NCBI RefSeq assembly: GCF_020005365.1
Contig: NZ_JACNML010000006.1
Coordinates: forward strand, 1 to 64,000
Source of the DNA: Kangiella shandongensis
GTDB lineage: Bacteria > Pseudomonadota > Gammaproteobacteria > Enterobacterales > Kangiellaceae
Direction of reading: 5' to 3'
Length of the DNA stretch: 64,000 bases
The translations under genes and the position numbers were made by a program. The notes below the pieces were generated by a model. The model was not told where the DNA came from and did no database searches. It saw nothing but the letters and a program-made list of their open reading frames with translations. Shown here one piece after another: positions 45,548-54,724 of this stretch. Numbering within the stretch: position 1 is the stretch's first letter; each line of letters opens with the position of its first letter.

Positions 45548-45567
45548 CGCAAAATTTGCGCTTTTTT
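45548..45567 (+). terminator. Possible terminator of sfsA
   Basis: A short stem CGCAAA / TTTGCG followed by C and six T, 28 bases after the sfsA stop codon. The stem is only 6 base pairs, so the strength is doubtful. Confidence 0.4.
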
Positions 45568-45692
45568 CGCAAATTCGGCTTTTCAATTGGTACTCATAGG
45601 GCTAATATCCCTCTTTCACTTTTCTAAAAGTTTGTCAATGCAGATTTGAAAAAGTGAACTGATTTACCATTAGTCATGGAGCATTAAATTCG

Positions 45693-46139
45693 ATGCCACG
45701 TAAAAAAACAGCTACAAACACAACGTTAGAAAAACTTGGAATTCAGCCTTATAAAGAGAAAAAAGGCGAAGAGTATATGAACGATGCTCAATACGAGCAC
45801 TTCCGTCATATCCTCAACGAATGGAAAAAACAGTTGATGGAAGAAGTTGATCGTACCGTGCACCATATGCAGGATGAAGCAGCGAATTTCCCCGATCCTG
45901 TGGACCGAGCGTCACAGGAAGAAGAGTTCTCGCTGGAGCTGCGCACGCGTGATCGTGAGCGAAAGCTACTGAAAAAAATCATTCAATCTTTAGGCAAGAT
46001 CGACGACGATGAGTACGGCTATTGTGAGTCATGCGGTATTGAGATCGGTATCCGTCGCCTGGAGGCTCGTCCAACCGCAGAGCTTTGCATTGACTGTAAA
46101 ACGTTAGACGAAATTAAAGAGCGTCAATACGGTAGTTAG
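45693..46139 (+). CDS. dksA: RNA polymerase-binding transcription factor DksA
   Basis: A 148-residue stringent response factor that enters the RNA polymerase secondary channel and works with ppGpp. The coiled-coil tip has [12 protein letters not shown] (DxxDxA), and the zinc finger cysteines are CESC and CIDC. Its targets in E. coli include rRNA promoters with GC-rich discriminators, like the array at 1-460. gluQRS follows 6 bases later, as in many relatives. Confidence 0.96.
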   Translation: MPRKKTATNTTLEKLGIQPYKEKKGEEYMNDAQYEHFRHILNEWKKQLMEEVDRTVHHMQDEAANFPDPVDRASQEEEFSLELRTRDRERKLLKKIIQSLGKIDDDEYGYCESCGIEIGIRRLEARPTAELCIDCKTLDEIKERQYGS

Positions 46140-46145
46140 AGCGCG

Positions 46146-47114
46146 TTGCCCAAGCAGCCTGAAGATAAACAGCAGGATTCCCGAACTCATCAACCCCATG
46201 AGTTCGGTGGCGCTCTATCAACCTCACAAATAAACCTGATCCGTGGCCGTTTTGCGCCATCTCCTTCGGGGCCGCTTCATTTTGGCTCACTAATTGCCGC
46301 CGTCGGCAGCTTTCTCATCGCTAAAACATGTAATGCCGAATGGCAGGTTCGAATCGAAGATATCGATCCACCACGAGAAATCGAGGGCGCCACCGACACC
46401 ATTTTGCGCCAACTGGAAGCCTTTGGCCTGCATTGGGATGGCCCGGTCATCTATCAAAGCGAAAGTATTCCCCGCTTCCAGCATATTCTGGCGGAGCTAC
46501 AGTCCAATGACCTGCTTTATGCCTGCAATTGCACTCGCAAAAAAGTTAACGCTATCAGCGATAACGGGCGTTACCCGAATATCTGCAGCACGAAAGACTT
46601 AAGCTTCGATGGCGAAGTGGCGTGGAAACTGCGTCATGGTCAGGCAGACTATTCGTTTGTCGATCAAATTCAAGGAGCCTGCCACTTTGCCAATGATTTG
46701 TATCGGGAAGACTTCACCGTCAAACGAAAAGATGGGCTGATGGCGTATCAACTGGCGGTTGTGGTCGATGACATTGACGCTGGTATCGATCATGTCGTTC
46801 GTGGCAGTGACTTACTCGATTCAACACCTCGGCAGCTACGGCTATATGAGGTTTTGGGAAAAGAACCACCTCTGTGGTATCACCTGCCGGTTGCCATTAA
46901 TCAGGATGGAAATAAGTTGTCCAAACAAAATCATGCCGAGGCCATTACCGAACATCAAGCCAGTCAGTTGCTGGTTCAGGCATTACAGTTTCTAGGGCAA
47001 AAAGCTCCAGCCGAGCTGCAACATGAAAACGTTGAGTCCATTATTGATTGGGCACTGGAGTACTTTTCCATACAAAAGATTCCCCAAAAACAACAAATCC
47101 CTTATTTTGACTAA
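46146..47114 (+). CDS. gluQ: Glutamyl-Q tRNA(Asp) synthetase
   Basis: A 322-residue class I synthetase paralogue lacking the anticodon-binding domain. It attaches glutamate to queuosine in tRNA-Asp. Motifs are RGRFAPSPSGPLHFGSL (HIGH type, about residues 34-50), a zinc site including CNCTRK, and KLSKQNH in place of KMSKS. The start is TTG at 46146; no other start exists before the first motif. It lies between dksA and pcnB, the classical order. Confidence 0.93.
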   Translation: MPKQPEDKQQDSRTHQPHEFGGALSTSQINLIRGRFAPSPSGPLHFGSLIAAVGSFLIAKTCNAEWQVRIEDIDPPREIEGATDTILRQLEAFGLHWDGPVIYQSESIPRFQHILAELQSNDLLYACNCTRKKVNAISDNGRYPNICSTKDLSFDGEVAWKLRHGQADYSFVDQIQGACHFANDLYREDFTVKRKDGLMAYQLAVVVDDIDAGIDHVVRGSDLLDSTPRQLRLYEVLGKEPPLWYHLPVAINQDGNKLSKQNHAEAITEHQASQLLVQALQFLGQKAPAELQHENVESIIDWALEYFSIQKIPQKQQIPYFD

Positions 47115-47156
47115 CGCTTGTGCTATTATTGCACAACACGAACAAACGTATGATTT

Positions 47157-48500
47157 ATGAGCGCTTTTTTTTCAACTGTAAAAAAATGGTTTTCGAGACC
47201 GAGTCATGATATCCACAACAGTAGCAACACGCATTCAGCTATGACACAACCCAACCATATCATTACCCGCGACAATCATACGGTATCTCGCAAAGAAATC
47301 AGCGACAATGCCCTTAAGGTGTTGTATCGCTTAAGCAAAGCTGGCTACGAAGCCTTCCTGGTCGGTGGTGGTGTGCGAGATATTCTGCTTGGCTTACATC
47401 CGAAAGACTTCGATATCGCAACCAACGCGACGCCAGAGCAAATCAGAAAGTTATTTCGAAACAGCCGAATCATCGGTCGCCGTTTTAAGCTGGTACACAT
47501 CCTGTTCGGCCGTGACATGATTGAAGTCGCCACTTTCCGCGCGCACTGTGATCAAAACATTGAGCAGGCATCGGAAGGTATGATCATCCGCGATAACGTC
47601 TATGGCGATATCGAAGAAGATGCCGAACGTCGCGACTTCACGGTCAATGCGCTCTATTACAATATTAAAGACTTCAGCGTTCACGACTACTGCGGCGGTT
47701 TAACCGATCTGCGTAAGCGTCAACTGCGAATGATTGGTGATGCCGAAACCCGCTACCGCGAAGATCCGGTTCGAATGTTACGCGCTATTCGACTGGCGAC
47801 CAAACTCGATCTCACTATCGAACCGAATACACTCGACCCCATCGCCAAGCTGGCACCACTACTGGAGCAGGTGCCTGCTGCACGCCTGTGGGAAGAATAT
47901 CGAAAGATGTTCCTGTCTGGCAAAGGGCTGGCAACTTTTAAGGCTTTACAACAGCATGAACTGCTGCAAAAGCTTTTCCCAGTGACCGAACATTTGCTGC
48001 ACGAACATCCGGACTTTGAAGCTTTCATTGAGTCGGCGCTTATCAATACCGATAAAAGGCTGGCCGAAGACAAAACGGTCAACCCGGCATTTTTAATCGC
48101 GGTCATGTTATGGCAGCCGCTACTCGAACAGGCCCACCGGATGGAAACCAAAGGCGTGAACTTTAACGATGCGTTCTTTAAAAGCATGGGCAAAGTGTTA
48201 GGCAAACAGAGCCAGCACATTGCCATACCACGCCGCTATGGCCTCATCATCCGCGATATATGGGCTTTGCAGTTACGCCTGCCACAGCGTCGAGGGAAGA
48301 AAGTCTGGTCCATCCTGGAACACCCTCGCTTCCGTGCCGCCTATGACTTTTTAGTGCTGCGTGCGGAAGCGGATCCATCGTTGCGAGAAGTCGCGGACTG
48401 GTGGACAAAGTTCCAGGATGCGGATAAAGACACACAGCGCTCCATGCTGCCAAAACGCAAACGGCGCCAACCTAAGCGACGCAAGAAACCAAAGAACTAA
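47157..48500 (+). CDS. pcnB: Poly(A) polymerase I
   Basis: A 447-residue nucleotidyltransferase that adds poly(A) tails to RNA and promotes decay. The catalytic region has FLVGGGVRDILLGLHPKDFD (GG and DxD, near residue 65) and ERRDFTVNALYYN (near 160). The C-terminus is strongly basic (KRKRRQPKRRKK), as in E. coli PcnB. Start ATG at 47157. Confidence 0.95.
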   Translation: MSAFFSTVKKWFSRPSHDIHNSSNTHSAMTQPNHIITRDNHTVSRKEISDNALKVLYRLSKAGYEAFLVGGGVRDILLGLHPKDFDIATNATPEQIRKLFRNSRIIGRRFKLVHILFGRDMIEVATFRAHCDQNIEQASEGMIIRDNVYGDIEEDAERRDFTVNALYYNIKDFSVHDYCGGLTDLRKRQLRMIGDAETRYREDPVRMLRAIRLATKLDLTIEPNTLDPIAKLAPLLEQVPAARLWEEYRKMFLSGKGLATFKALQQHELLQKLFPVTEHLLHEHPDFEAFIESALINTDKRLAEDKTVNPAFLIAVMLWQPLLEQAHRMETKGVNFNDAFFKSMGKVLGKQSQHIAIPRRYGLIIRDIWALQLRLPQRRGKKVWSILEHPRFRAAYDFLVLRAEADPSLREVADWWTKFQDADKDTQRSMLPKRKRRQPKRRKKPKN

Positions 48501-48516
48501 AGCCGGTGCCAGTACC

Positions 48517-49038
48517 ATGCCATCTGTTAGCTATATAGCCCTGGGCAGCAACTTAAACAATCCCAAGCAACAGGTTAAACATGCCTTGCTCGCACTGGAC
48601 AGTTTACCTCACAGCTACCTGTTAGCTTATTCCAGTCTTTATCAAAGCGCTCCGATGGGACCACAGGATCAGCCGCCCTATGTCAACGCAGTCGCCAAGC
48701 TGGCCACAGAGCTGGCGCCGCTGGAACTGCTGGATGCGCTACAGTCTATCGAAAATGAACAGGGGCGCATCCGTGAAAAACGCTGGGGCGCTCGCACAAT
48801 TGATTTGGATATTGTTCTCTACGATCATACAATCATGCAGACGGAGCGCTTAACGTTGCCTCACTATGGCGCAAAAGAGCGCGATTTTGTGCTGCGACCG
48901 CTGGCTGAGATTTCCCCTCTCCTGATATTTCCCGATGGGGAATCCGTGCAACAGGCGTTACAGCAGTGCCACAGTTACGAGTTGGAAAAAATTACAACTG
49001 ATAATGACCAGGAGACAGTGAGTCGGCATGAATTATAA
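48517..49038 (+). CDS. folK: HPPK, folate pyrophosphokinase
   Basis: About 173 residues. It transfers pyrophosphate from ATP to 6-hydroxymethyl-dihydropterin in folate synthesis. Features are YIALGSNLNNP at the start, SAPMGPQDQPPYVNAV near 45 and the HPPK signature RWGARTIDLDIVLY near 88. I chose the ATG at 48517; the longer frame is antisense to nothing but overlaps pcnB without support. It overlaps the kinase gene by 11 bases. Confidence 0.94.
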   Translation: MPSVSYIALGSNLNNPKQQVKHALLALDSLPHSYLLAYSSLYQSAPMGPQDQPPYVNAVAKLATELAPLELLDALQSIENEQGRIREKRWGARTIDLDIVLYDHTIMQTERLTLPHYGAKERDFVLRPLAEISPLLIFPDGESVQQALQQCHSYELEKITTDNDQETVSRHEL

Positions 49039-49678
49039 AATTCCACATAATTTTATCGCAGTAGAAGGTCCGATTGGCGTCGGTAAAACAACACTGGCCC
49101 GTAAACTCTCCGAGGTCCTGGGTAGCGAATTAATATTAGAAGAAGCCGAAGAGAACCCTTTTTTGGAGCGCTTCTATCAGGACCCCAAAAGTGGAGCCCT
49201 GCCGACTCAGCTTTACTTCTTATTTCAGCGAACACGGCAGCTACAGGACGTTCGTCAATCCGACATGTTCACCCCCCTCAGGGTAGCCGATTACTTGATG
49301 GACAAGGATCGCTTATTTGCACGCTCCACTCTGGACGAAGAAGAGTTAAGATTATATGAACAGGTTTACGATAACCTGACCATTGATGCGCCGAAACCGG
49401 ATCTGGTGATCTATCTGCAAGCCGACGTTTCTGTTTTGGCTGATCGAATCAAAAAGCGCGGACGACGTGAAGAAGCGCCTATCGGGCAGGAATACCTACA
49501 GACCATATGCGATGCCTACACCGACTTTTTTTACTATTACCACGAATCGCCTTTGCTTATCGTTAATGCCTCAGGAATCGATCTGGTCGAAAATGAAAAA
49601 GACTTTGAGATGCTGCTGGAGCAAATCCACGCAACCACGTCTGGACGCAATTACTTTAACCCTCATCCCGCAGTTTAA
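49028..49678 (+). CDS. Deoxynucleoside kinase
   Basis: A 216-residue kinase of the dCK/dGK/TK2 family that phosphorylates deoxynucleosides for salvage. Features are the P-loop GPIGVGKTT (near residue 14), EEAEENPFLERFYQD (near 38), the DRLFARSTL substrate segment (near 95) and the lid RGRREE (near 146). The exact base preference is not visible. It overlaps folK by 11 bases and precedes panB, so it is embedded in a vitamin operon. Confidence 0.9.
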   Translation: MNYKIPHNFIAVEGPIGVGKTTLARKLSEVLGSELILEEAEENPFLERFYQDPKSGALPTQLYFLFQRTRQLQDVRQSDMFTPLRVADYLMDKDRLFARSTLDEEELRLYEQVYDNLTIDAPKPDLVIYLQADVSVLADRIKKRGRREEAPIGQEYLQTICDAYTDFFYYYHESPLLIVNASGIDLVENEKDFEMLLEQIHATTSGRNYFNPHPAV

Positions 49679-49701
49679 ACCGTACTGCCGAGAGAATTCA
49701 G

Positions 49702-50496
49702 ATGAAGTACACAAGCATTAGTCACATCGAACAGTTAAAAGCAAAAGGTGAGAAATTTTCCTGTTTGACGGCTTATGACGCCACCTTTGCCAGCCTGATG
49801 TCGGATATTGGCATCGACGTTATTTTGGTCGGCGATTCTTTAGGGAACGTTATTCAGGGTCAAAAAACCACGGTTCCGGTCACCCTTGAACATATGGAAT
49901 ACCATATTGAGTGTGTTGCCCGAGCTAATCGTCATTGCCTAATCATCGGCGATATGCCTTATATGAGCTATAGCACCTCGGAAGAAGCCTACCAGACGGC
50001 GCGCCGCATTATGCAGGCCGGCGCGCAGATGGTGAAGCTGGAAGGTGGCGCCTGGTTGGAAGACACCATCCGCGGCCTGACCGATCGCGGCATTGCGGTC
50101 TGTACCCATCTTGGTTTAACGCCACAGTCCGTGGATTCATTAGGTGGTTTCAAGGTTCAGGGACGGGATGATGACACCGCCAATACCATGCTAAAAGACG
50201 CCAAACGTCTTGAAGCAGCAGGAGCCCGTATGTTGGTGCTGGAATGCGTCCCAAGCAAGCTGGCAAAAGAAATCGCGGAGGCTTTAACCATTCCGGTAAT
50301 GGGTATTGGGGCCGGTGTTGACGTCGATGGGCAGGTTCTGGTTTTATATGACATGCTGGGCATTTCTCCATTCCGGGCTAAGTTCGTGCGTAACTTTATG
50401 GCTGACGCGCAAGGTGATATCAAGGCGGCTCTTCAGCTATACCATGACGAAGTCAAAGCACAGAACTTCCCCGCGGCAGAGCATTCATTCGAATAA
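49702..50496 (+). CDS. panB: 3-methyl-2-oxobutanoate hydroxymethyltransferase
   Basis: A 264-residue TIM-barrel enzyme that adds a one-carbon unit to 2-oxoisovalerate to make ketopantoate. Features are LTAYDATFASLMSDIGID near the start, VGDSLGNVIQG near 45, GDMPYMSY near 85 and KLEGG near 113. Ribosome site GAGAGAAT. panC follows after 16 bases. Confidence 0.95.
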   Translation: MKYTSISHIEQLKAKGEKFSCLTAYDATFASLMSDIGIDVILVGDSLGNVIQGQKTTVPVTLEHMEYHIECVARANRHCLIIGDMPYMSYSTSEEAYQTARRIMQAGAQMVKLEGGAWLEDTIRGLTDRGIAVCTHLGLTPQSVDSLGGFKVQGRDDDTANTMLKDAKRLEAAGARMLVLECVPSKLAKEIAEALTIPVMGIGAGVDVDGQVLVLYDMLGISPFRAKFVRNFMADAQGDIKAALQLYHDEVKAQNFPAAEHSFE

Positions 50497-50512
50497 CGGA
50501 TAGGACAATACT

Positions 50513-51379
50513 GTGAAGATCGTTCGCACCATCGCTGAGTTACAGGCAGAGCTAGCTGCCACTCGACGTGACAACAAAACTATTGGCTTTGTGCCTACCA
50601 TGGGCAACCTGCATCAGGGACACCTTAGCCTGATCGATAAAGCGAAAGAGCACGCGGCATGCGTCGTTGTTAGTATTTTCGTTAACCCAACGCAGTTTGG
50701 TCCTAACGAAGACTTCGATGCTTACCCCCGAACCTTTGAGCAAGACTGCGACAAGTTAAACGCTCAGGGAGCAGATATTGTCTTTGCACCAACCGTCGAC
50801 GACGTCTACCCGGATTATCAAAATACCCCCGCCCGCCCGAACCTAACTACGGTTCACGTCGCCGAATTAAGTCAAGATCACTGTGGCGGCTCTCGCCCCA
50901 CTCACTTCGATGGCGTTACCACTGTTGTCTGTAAGCTGTTCAATATGGTGCGTCCCGATATCGCCGTCTTTGGACAAAAAGATTTTCAGCAACTGGCCAT
51001 CATTAAGCGCATGGTTAAGGATCTCAATATTCCAATCGATATTGTTGGCGCTCCGATTGTGCGTGAACCCAACGGCGTTGCCATGAGCTCGCGTAATGGT
51101 TATCTAACGGAAGCTGAACTGGAGCAGGCGGCAGGTTTGCAGCAAACCTTGCAATGGGCCAAATCTCAGCTGGAAAATCATCTGCTCAATTTCGATCAGG
51201 TTGAACAAAGCGCAATTCAGCGCCTGGAAGAGCAGGGACTGCGTGTCGACTACTTTAATATCGCCAATGCCGAGACGCTGCAGGTAGCTGAAAAAAATGA
51301 TACAGACATTGTCATTCTAGCCGCGGTATTCCTCGGTAAAGTCCGACTGATAGATAACATGACCCTATCACTGTCCTAG
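50513..51379 (+). CDS. panC: Pantothenate synthetase
   Basis: A 288-residue ATP-dependent ligase joining pantoate and beta-alanine. Motifs are VPTMGNLHQGHLSLI (HxGH, near 28), FVNPTQFGPNEDF (near 57), FGQKDFQQL (near 150) and the KMSKS-like AMSSRNGYL (near 185). The start codon is GTG. No panD follows; beta-alanine must come from elsewhere. Confidence 0.95.
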   Translation: MKIVRTIAELQAELAATRRDNKTIGFVPTMGNLHQGHLSLIDKAKEHAACVVVSIFVNPTQFGPNEDFDAYPRTFEQDCDKLNAQGADIVFAPTVDDVYPDYQNTPARPNLTTVHVAELSQDHCGGSRPTHFDGVTTVVCKLFNMVRPDIAVFGQKDFQQLAIIKRMVKDLNIPIDIVGAPIVREPNGVAMSSRNGYLTEAELEQAAGLQQTLQWAKSQLENHLLNFDQVEQSAIQRLEEQGLRVDYFNIANAETLQVAEKNDTDIVILAAVFLGKVRLIDNMTLSLS

Positions 51380-51391
51380 CTTCCTCAAGCT

Positions 51392-51415
51392 GAGACATTC
51401 TGCGCTGAATGTCTC
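51392..51415 (+). other. Hairpin between panC and acs
   Basis: A perfect 9-base stem GAGACATTC / GAATGTCTC with a 6-base loop, 13 bases after panC. No T-tract follows on either strand, so it is not a canonical terminator. It may stabilise the panC mRNA end. Confidence 0.45.
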
Positions 51416-51493
51416 GGCCAACAACTTTCCCCTGTCTAAAATTTGGTTTATGCTGAAGTAATAATAAAAGTTATTAGCGTTAGGAGTCAGCGT

Positions 51494-53425
51494 ATGTCCG
51501 AAGTTAAAACCTATCCCATCATCAATAATCCGCAGCATAAGCCGCATATTGATGAAGAAAAGTATCACCGCATGTACCAACAATCGCTCCAGGATCCCGA
51601 TAAATTCTGGTCACGAATGGCACATCAGTTTATTGACTGGTTTGAACCCTGGGATGAAGTCAGTAACGTTGACTACCACAAGGCTGAAATTAGCTGGTTT
51701 AAGGGCGGCAAGCTGAACGTCAGTTACAACTGTATCGATCGCCACCTCAAAGACAAGGCCGACCATACCGCCATTATCTGGGAAGGTGACGAGCCGGATC
51801 AGCAGCGTTATATCAGCTTTCAGGAACTGCACGACGAAGTCTGTCAGTTCGCCAATGCCTTAAAGGCTCGCGGTGTGAAAAAAGGCGATCGGGTCTGTAT
51901 CTATATGCCCATGATCCCGGAAGTAGGGTTTGCCATGCTGGCCTGTGCCCGCATAGGAGCTATTCATTCGGTAGTCTTCGGCGGCTTCTCCCCGGAAGCC
52001 TTAAAGAGCCGTATTCTGGACAGTGACTGCCACGTTCTGATCACGGCCGATGCCGGTGTACGCGGCGGTAAACAGGTTCCGCTAAAAGCCAACGCCGACA
52101 CGGCGTTAGCAGGCTGCCCCGATGTTCATACGGTTATGGTGGTTAAAAGCCAGGACAATGATATCGAGTGGGACAGTGAGCGTGACGTTGATTATAACGA
52201 ATTTAAGAAAGACATGTCGACGGAGTGCAAGCCTGAAGTCATGGATGCCGAAGATCCATTATTCATTCTCTACACTTCTGGCTCTACCGGTAAACCGAAG
52301 GGCGTCATGCACACTTCTGGTGGCTATCTGCTCTATACCGCCATGACTCATAAATACGTCTTTGACTACCATGAAGGCGATATTTACTGGTGTACCGCCG
52401 ACGCCGGTTGGATTACTGGTCATTCTTATATTTTCTACGGCCCGCTGGCGAATGGGGCAACCACGCTCGTCTTTGAAGGCGTACCCAATTATCCGACACC
52501 ATCTCGCCTGTGGGAAGTGGTCGACAAACATAAGGTCACCATATTCTATACCGCGCCAACGGCTATTCGCGCCTTGATGGCCGGCGGCAATGAGGCAGTA
52601 ACCAAGACCTCGCGTCATTCACTGCGCGTTTTAGGAACGGTCGGCGAACCGATTAACCCGGAAGCCTGGGAATGGTATTTCCATGTTGTAGGAGACGAGC
52701 GCTGCCCCATCGTCGATACCTGGTGGCAAACCGAGACCGGAGGTATTTTAATTTCCCCCCTGCCCGGCGCGACACCACTAAAACCCGGCTCCGCAACCCG
52801 CCCTTTCTTCGGGATCGAGCCCGCACTGCTGGATAATGATGCCAACGAGCTTGATGGCGTTGCCAGCGGCAGTTTAGTCATGAAACACTCCTGGCCCGGT
52901 CAGATGCGCTCGGTCTGGGGCGATCATCAACGCTTCTACGACACCTACTTTTCACAGTTCCCCGGTTACTATTTCTCCGGCGATGGCGCACACCGCGATG
53001 GTGACGGCTATTACTGGATCACTGGCCGAATGGATGACGTGCTGAACGTTTCCGGCCATCGCATGGGAACGGCCGAGATAGAAAGTGCCCTGGTCCTTCA
53101 TCCGAAAGTTGCAGAAGCGGCGGTTGTCGGCTATCCACACGATATCAAGGGGCAGGGCATTTATGTCTACGTCACCTTGATGAAAGGTGAGCAGAGCTCG
53201 GATGCATTGAGAAGCAAACTGGTCGCACACGTTGCAAAAGAAATAGGCCCCATCGCCAAACCTGATAAACTGCAGTTTGCTGCTGATTTACCTAAGACAC
53301 GCTCCGGTAAAATCATGCGTCGTATCTTGAGAAAAATTGCCGAAGATGATGTCGAAAATATCGGTGACACATCAACGCTGGCCGAACCGGCGGTCGTCGA
53401 GAAATTGATTGAAGAAAAGCTATAA
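51494..53425 (+). CDS. acs: Acetyl-CoA synthetase
   Basis: A 643-residue AMP-forming ligase that activates acetate. Motifs are the P-loop [15 protein letters not shown] (near 265), WWQTETGG (near 412), [20 protein letters not shown] (near 495) and the acetylatable lysine in [14 protein letters not shown] (near 610). I chose the ATG at 51494, with AGGAG upstream, over an ORF start at 51443. Acetate produced by amino acid breakdown is a likely substrate. Confidence 0.96.
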   Translation: MSEVKTYPIINNPQHKPHIDEEKYHRMYQQSLQDPDKFWSRMAHQFIDWFEPWDEVSNVDYHKAEISWFKGGKLNVSYNCIDRHLKDKADHTAIIWEGDEPDQQRYISFQELHDEVCQFANALKARGVKKGDRVCIYMPMIPEVGFAMLACARIGAIHSVVFGGFSPEALKSRILDSDCHVLITADAGVRGGKQVPLKANADTALAGCPDVHTVMVVKSQDNDIEWDSERDVDYNEFKKDMSTECKPEVMDAEDPLFILYTSGSTGKPKGVMHTSGGYLLYTAMTHKYVFDYHEGDIYWCTADAGWITGHSYIFYGPLANGATTLVFEGVPNYPTPSRLWEVVDKHKVTIFYTAPTAIRALMAGGNEAVTKTSRHSLRVLGTVGEPINPEAWEWYFHVVGDERCPIVDTWWQTETGGILISPLPGATPLKPGSATRPFFGIEPALLDNDANELDGVASGSLVMKHSWPGQMRSVWGDHQRFYDTYFSQFPGYYFSGDGAHRDGDGYYWITGRMDDVLNVSGHRMGTAEIESALVLHPKVAEAAVVGYPHDIKGQGIYVYVTLMKGEQSSDALRSKLVAHVAKEIGPIAKPDKLQFAADLPKTRSGKIMRRILRKIAEDDVENIGDTSTLAEPAVVEKLIEEKL

Positions 53426-53435
53426 TACTCGAATC

Positions 53436-54305
53436 TCAGGAAGGCTGAAGCACTCGTGCTTCAGCCTTTTCTAACCAATCCTCGGTAACAATAAAACCTC
53501 GCATCACTTCTACAGCCCCTCTCATCCCTACCACCTGTTGAATTTTCTGAAATGGGTAACGCTCGTTATGCCCATGAATAAGAAAGGTTTTTTTATCTAT
53601 AACTTTCAGTTCTGCTTTTTCTTCATCTGTGACATCTGATAACCAGTAGGTTTTGGGTAACAGAAACCACTCAATATCAGAGCTCAGCTGCAGGTGAGCA
53701 AAGTCCTGCCAGGTCGTCCAGAATCCCTTTAAATGCTTCGAGTTAACCTCTTTGGGGTAGGCAAAATCTTCCTCTATAAATGACTCAAGAGGATAAAATA
53801 AACGGCCTCGAGTCAGTACTTTTTTTTCATCAATGTAAATATCTTGCTGGCGTAACCAGTCTTTAATCGCCAGATCATCGGACAGCTTCATCTGATGAGA
53901 AAACAGACGGTGGTATTTACTATCAAACCGATCGCGCAGATTTGGCCCGACCCAGTCACTCAAGTTATCCCCCTGCCCCACCTGCAGATAAAACTTCACT
54001 GCCAGTTCACAATGAATACTGCAGTCAAAAACTTTGTCGTATAGGATGGAGTCAAACTCGCCAAAGGTATGGTTATCAATAATAACCTGTAGATTATGCG
54101 CGGTTACTTCGAGGCTGTCGCAGTGTGCCGTCAAATGTTGCCATAACTGTTCAAAATAGACCCCTAAGCGGTGCGTTTCCTTATAGTCAAAAGCGCCACG
54201 CAAGGACATACGGCTAACGAGCTCGGCAGTACTATGACGACGAGATAATGCCAATAAATCTGATGACTGAAGAAGCCAGGCTAAATCATTTTGGTAACGA
54301 GACAT
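53436..54305 (-). CDS. DUF1853 family protein
   Basis: About 289 residues, cytoplasmic, no signal or membrane segment. I recognise the DUF1853 pattern, with HRLGVYFEQLWQHL near residue 50, ELAVKFYLQVG near 115 and LTRGRLFYPLESF near 185. The function is unknown; the acidic, nuclease-like arrangement has been noted but not proven. I chose the ATG at 54305 (MSRYQNDLAWLL), preceded by GGAAGG. Its 3' end contains the acs terminator. Confidence 0.75.
   Translation of the reverse strand: MSRYQNDLAWLLQSSDLLALSRRHSTAELVSRMSLRGAFDYKETHRLGVYFEQLWQHLTAHCDSLEVTAHNLQVIIDNHTFGEFDSILYDKVFDCSIHCELAVKFYLQVGQGDNLSDWVGPNLRDRFDSKYHRLFSHQMKLSDDLAIKDWLRQQDIYIDEKKVLTRGRLFYPLESFIEEDFAYPKEVNSKHLKGFWTTWQDFAHLQLSSDIEWFLLPKTYWLSDVTDEEKAELKVIDKKTFLIHGHNERYPFQKIQQVVGMRGAVEVMRGFIVTEDWLEKAEARVLQPS
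53439..53471 (+). terminator. Terminator of acs, inside the end of the DUF1853 gene
   Basis: A perfect stem AAGGCTGAAGCA / TGCTTCAGCCTT with a 4-base loop, followed by TTTT on the plus strand. It encodes the last residues of the convergent DUF1853 gene on the other strand. Confidence 0.75.
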
Positions 54306-54411
54306 CCACCTTCCGCTGTAACTCTTCCATTTGGTTTTTGCTATCATACCAAAAAAAGCTCTCTCAGGAGCAGGGGCAGATATTGATCGGAAATAATAAC
54401 TACAGTCAGGC

Positions 54412-54446
54412 AAAAAAAGGGACCGCTTAATCAAGCAGCGGTCCCA
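54412..54446 (-). terminator. Orphan rho-independent terminator upstream of DUF1853
   Basis: Stem GGGACCGCT / AGCGGTCCC with a 10-base loop, followed on the minus strand by seven T. No coding frame ends just before it on that strand, so it must terminate a non-coding transcript or act as an attenuator for the DUF1853 gene. Confidence 0.75.
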
Positions 54447-54550
54447 ATTCACTAGAGGTATGAATCTTACAGGGGTAGTCTTAACAAGGAGAGAAAATTC
54501 ATACGAAGGTTTGAGGTTAATCGTTAGCTATAACCGCTTACCTTGACTAA
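54412..54550 (-). ncRNA. Candidate small RNA divergent from cpxR
   Basis: A possible 130-140 base transcript ending at the strong terminator at 54412-54446. A TATAGT -10-like box lies on the minus strand at 54552-54557, without a good -35 box. Within the candidate, GTATGAAT and ATTCATAC (about 54464 and 54505) can pair to form a second hairpin. No open frame longer than about a dozen codons is present. The evidence is structural only. Confidence 0.3.
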
Positions 54551-54590
54551 CACTATACCGCACAAAGTTGTTAAAATGTTTCTGTATTTA

Positions 54591-54636
54591 GTAAAAACTA
54601 AGAAAAGTTATGTAAAGGATACTGACTATTCTTTAC
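54591..54636. promoter_or_regulatory. Possible CpxR-type boxes upstream of cpxR
   Basis: GTAAA occurs at 54591 and 54612, and TTTAC (the same motif inverted) at 54632. The known E. coli CpxR box is a pair of GTAAA units about five bases apart, so spacing here differs. They lie between cpxR and the candidate small RNA and could serve autoregulation. Confidence 0.3.
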
Positions 54637-54724
54637 ACTGGGAGTCAGCGGTGCGTGGTAGTATTCGCTCATATACCGAGTAAATAAAGAGTATAATAAC
54701 CTCTGCTGTCACTAGGGAAAACTT

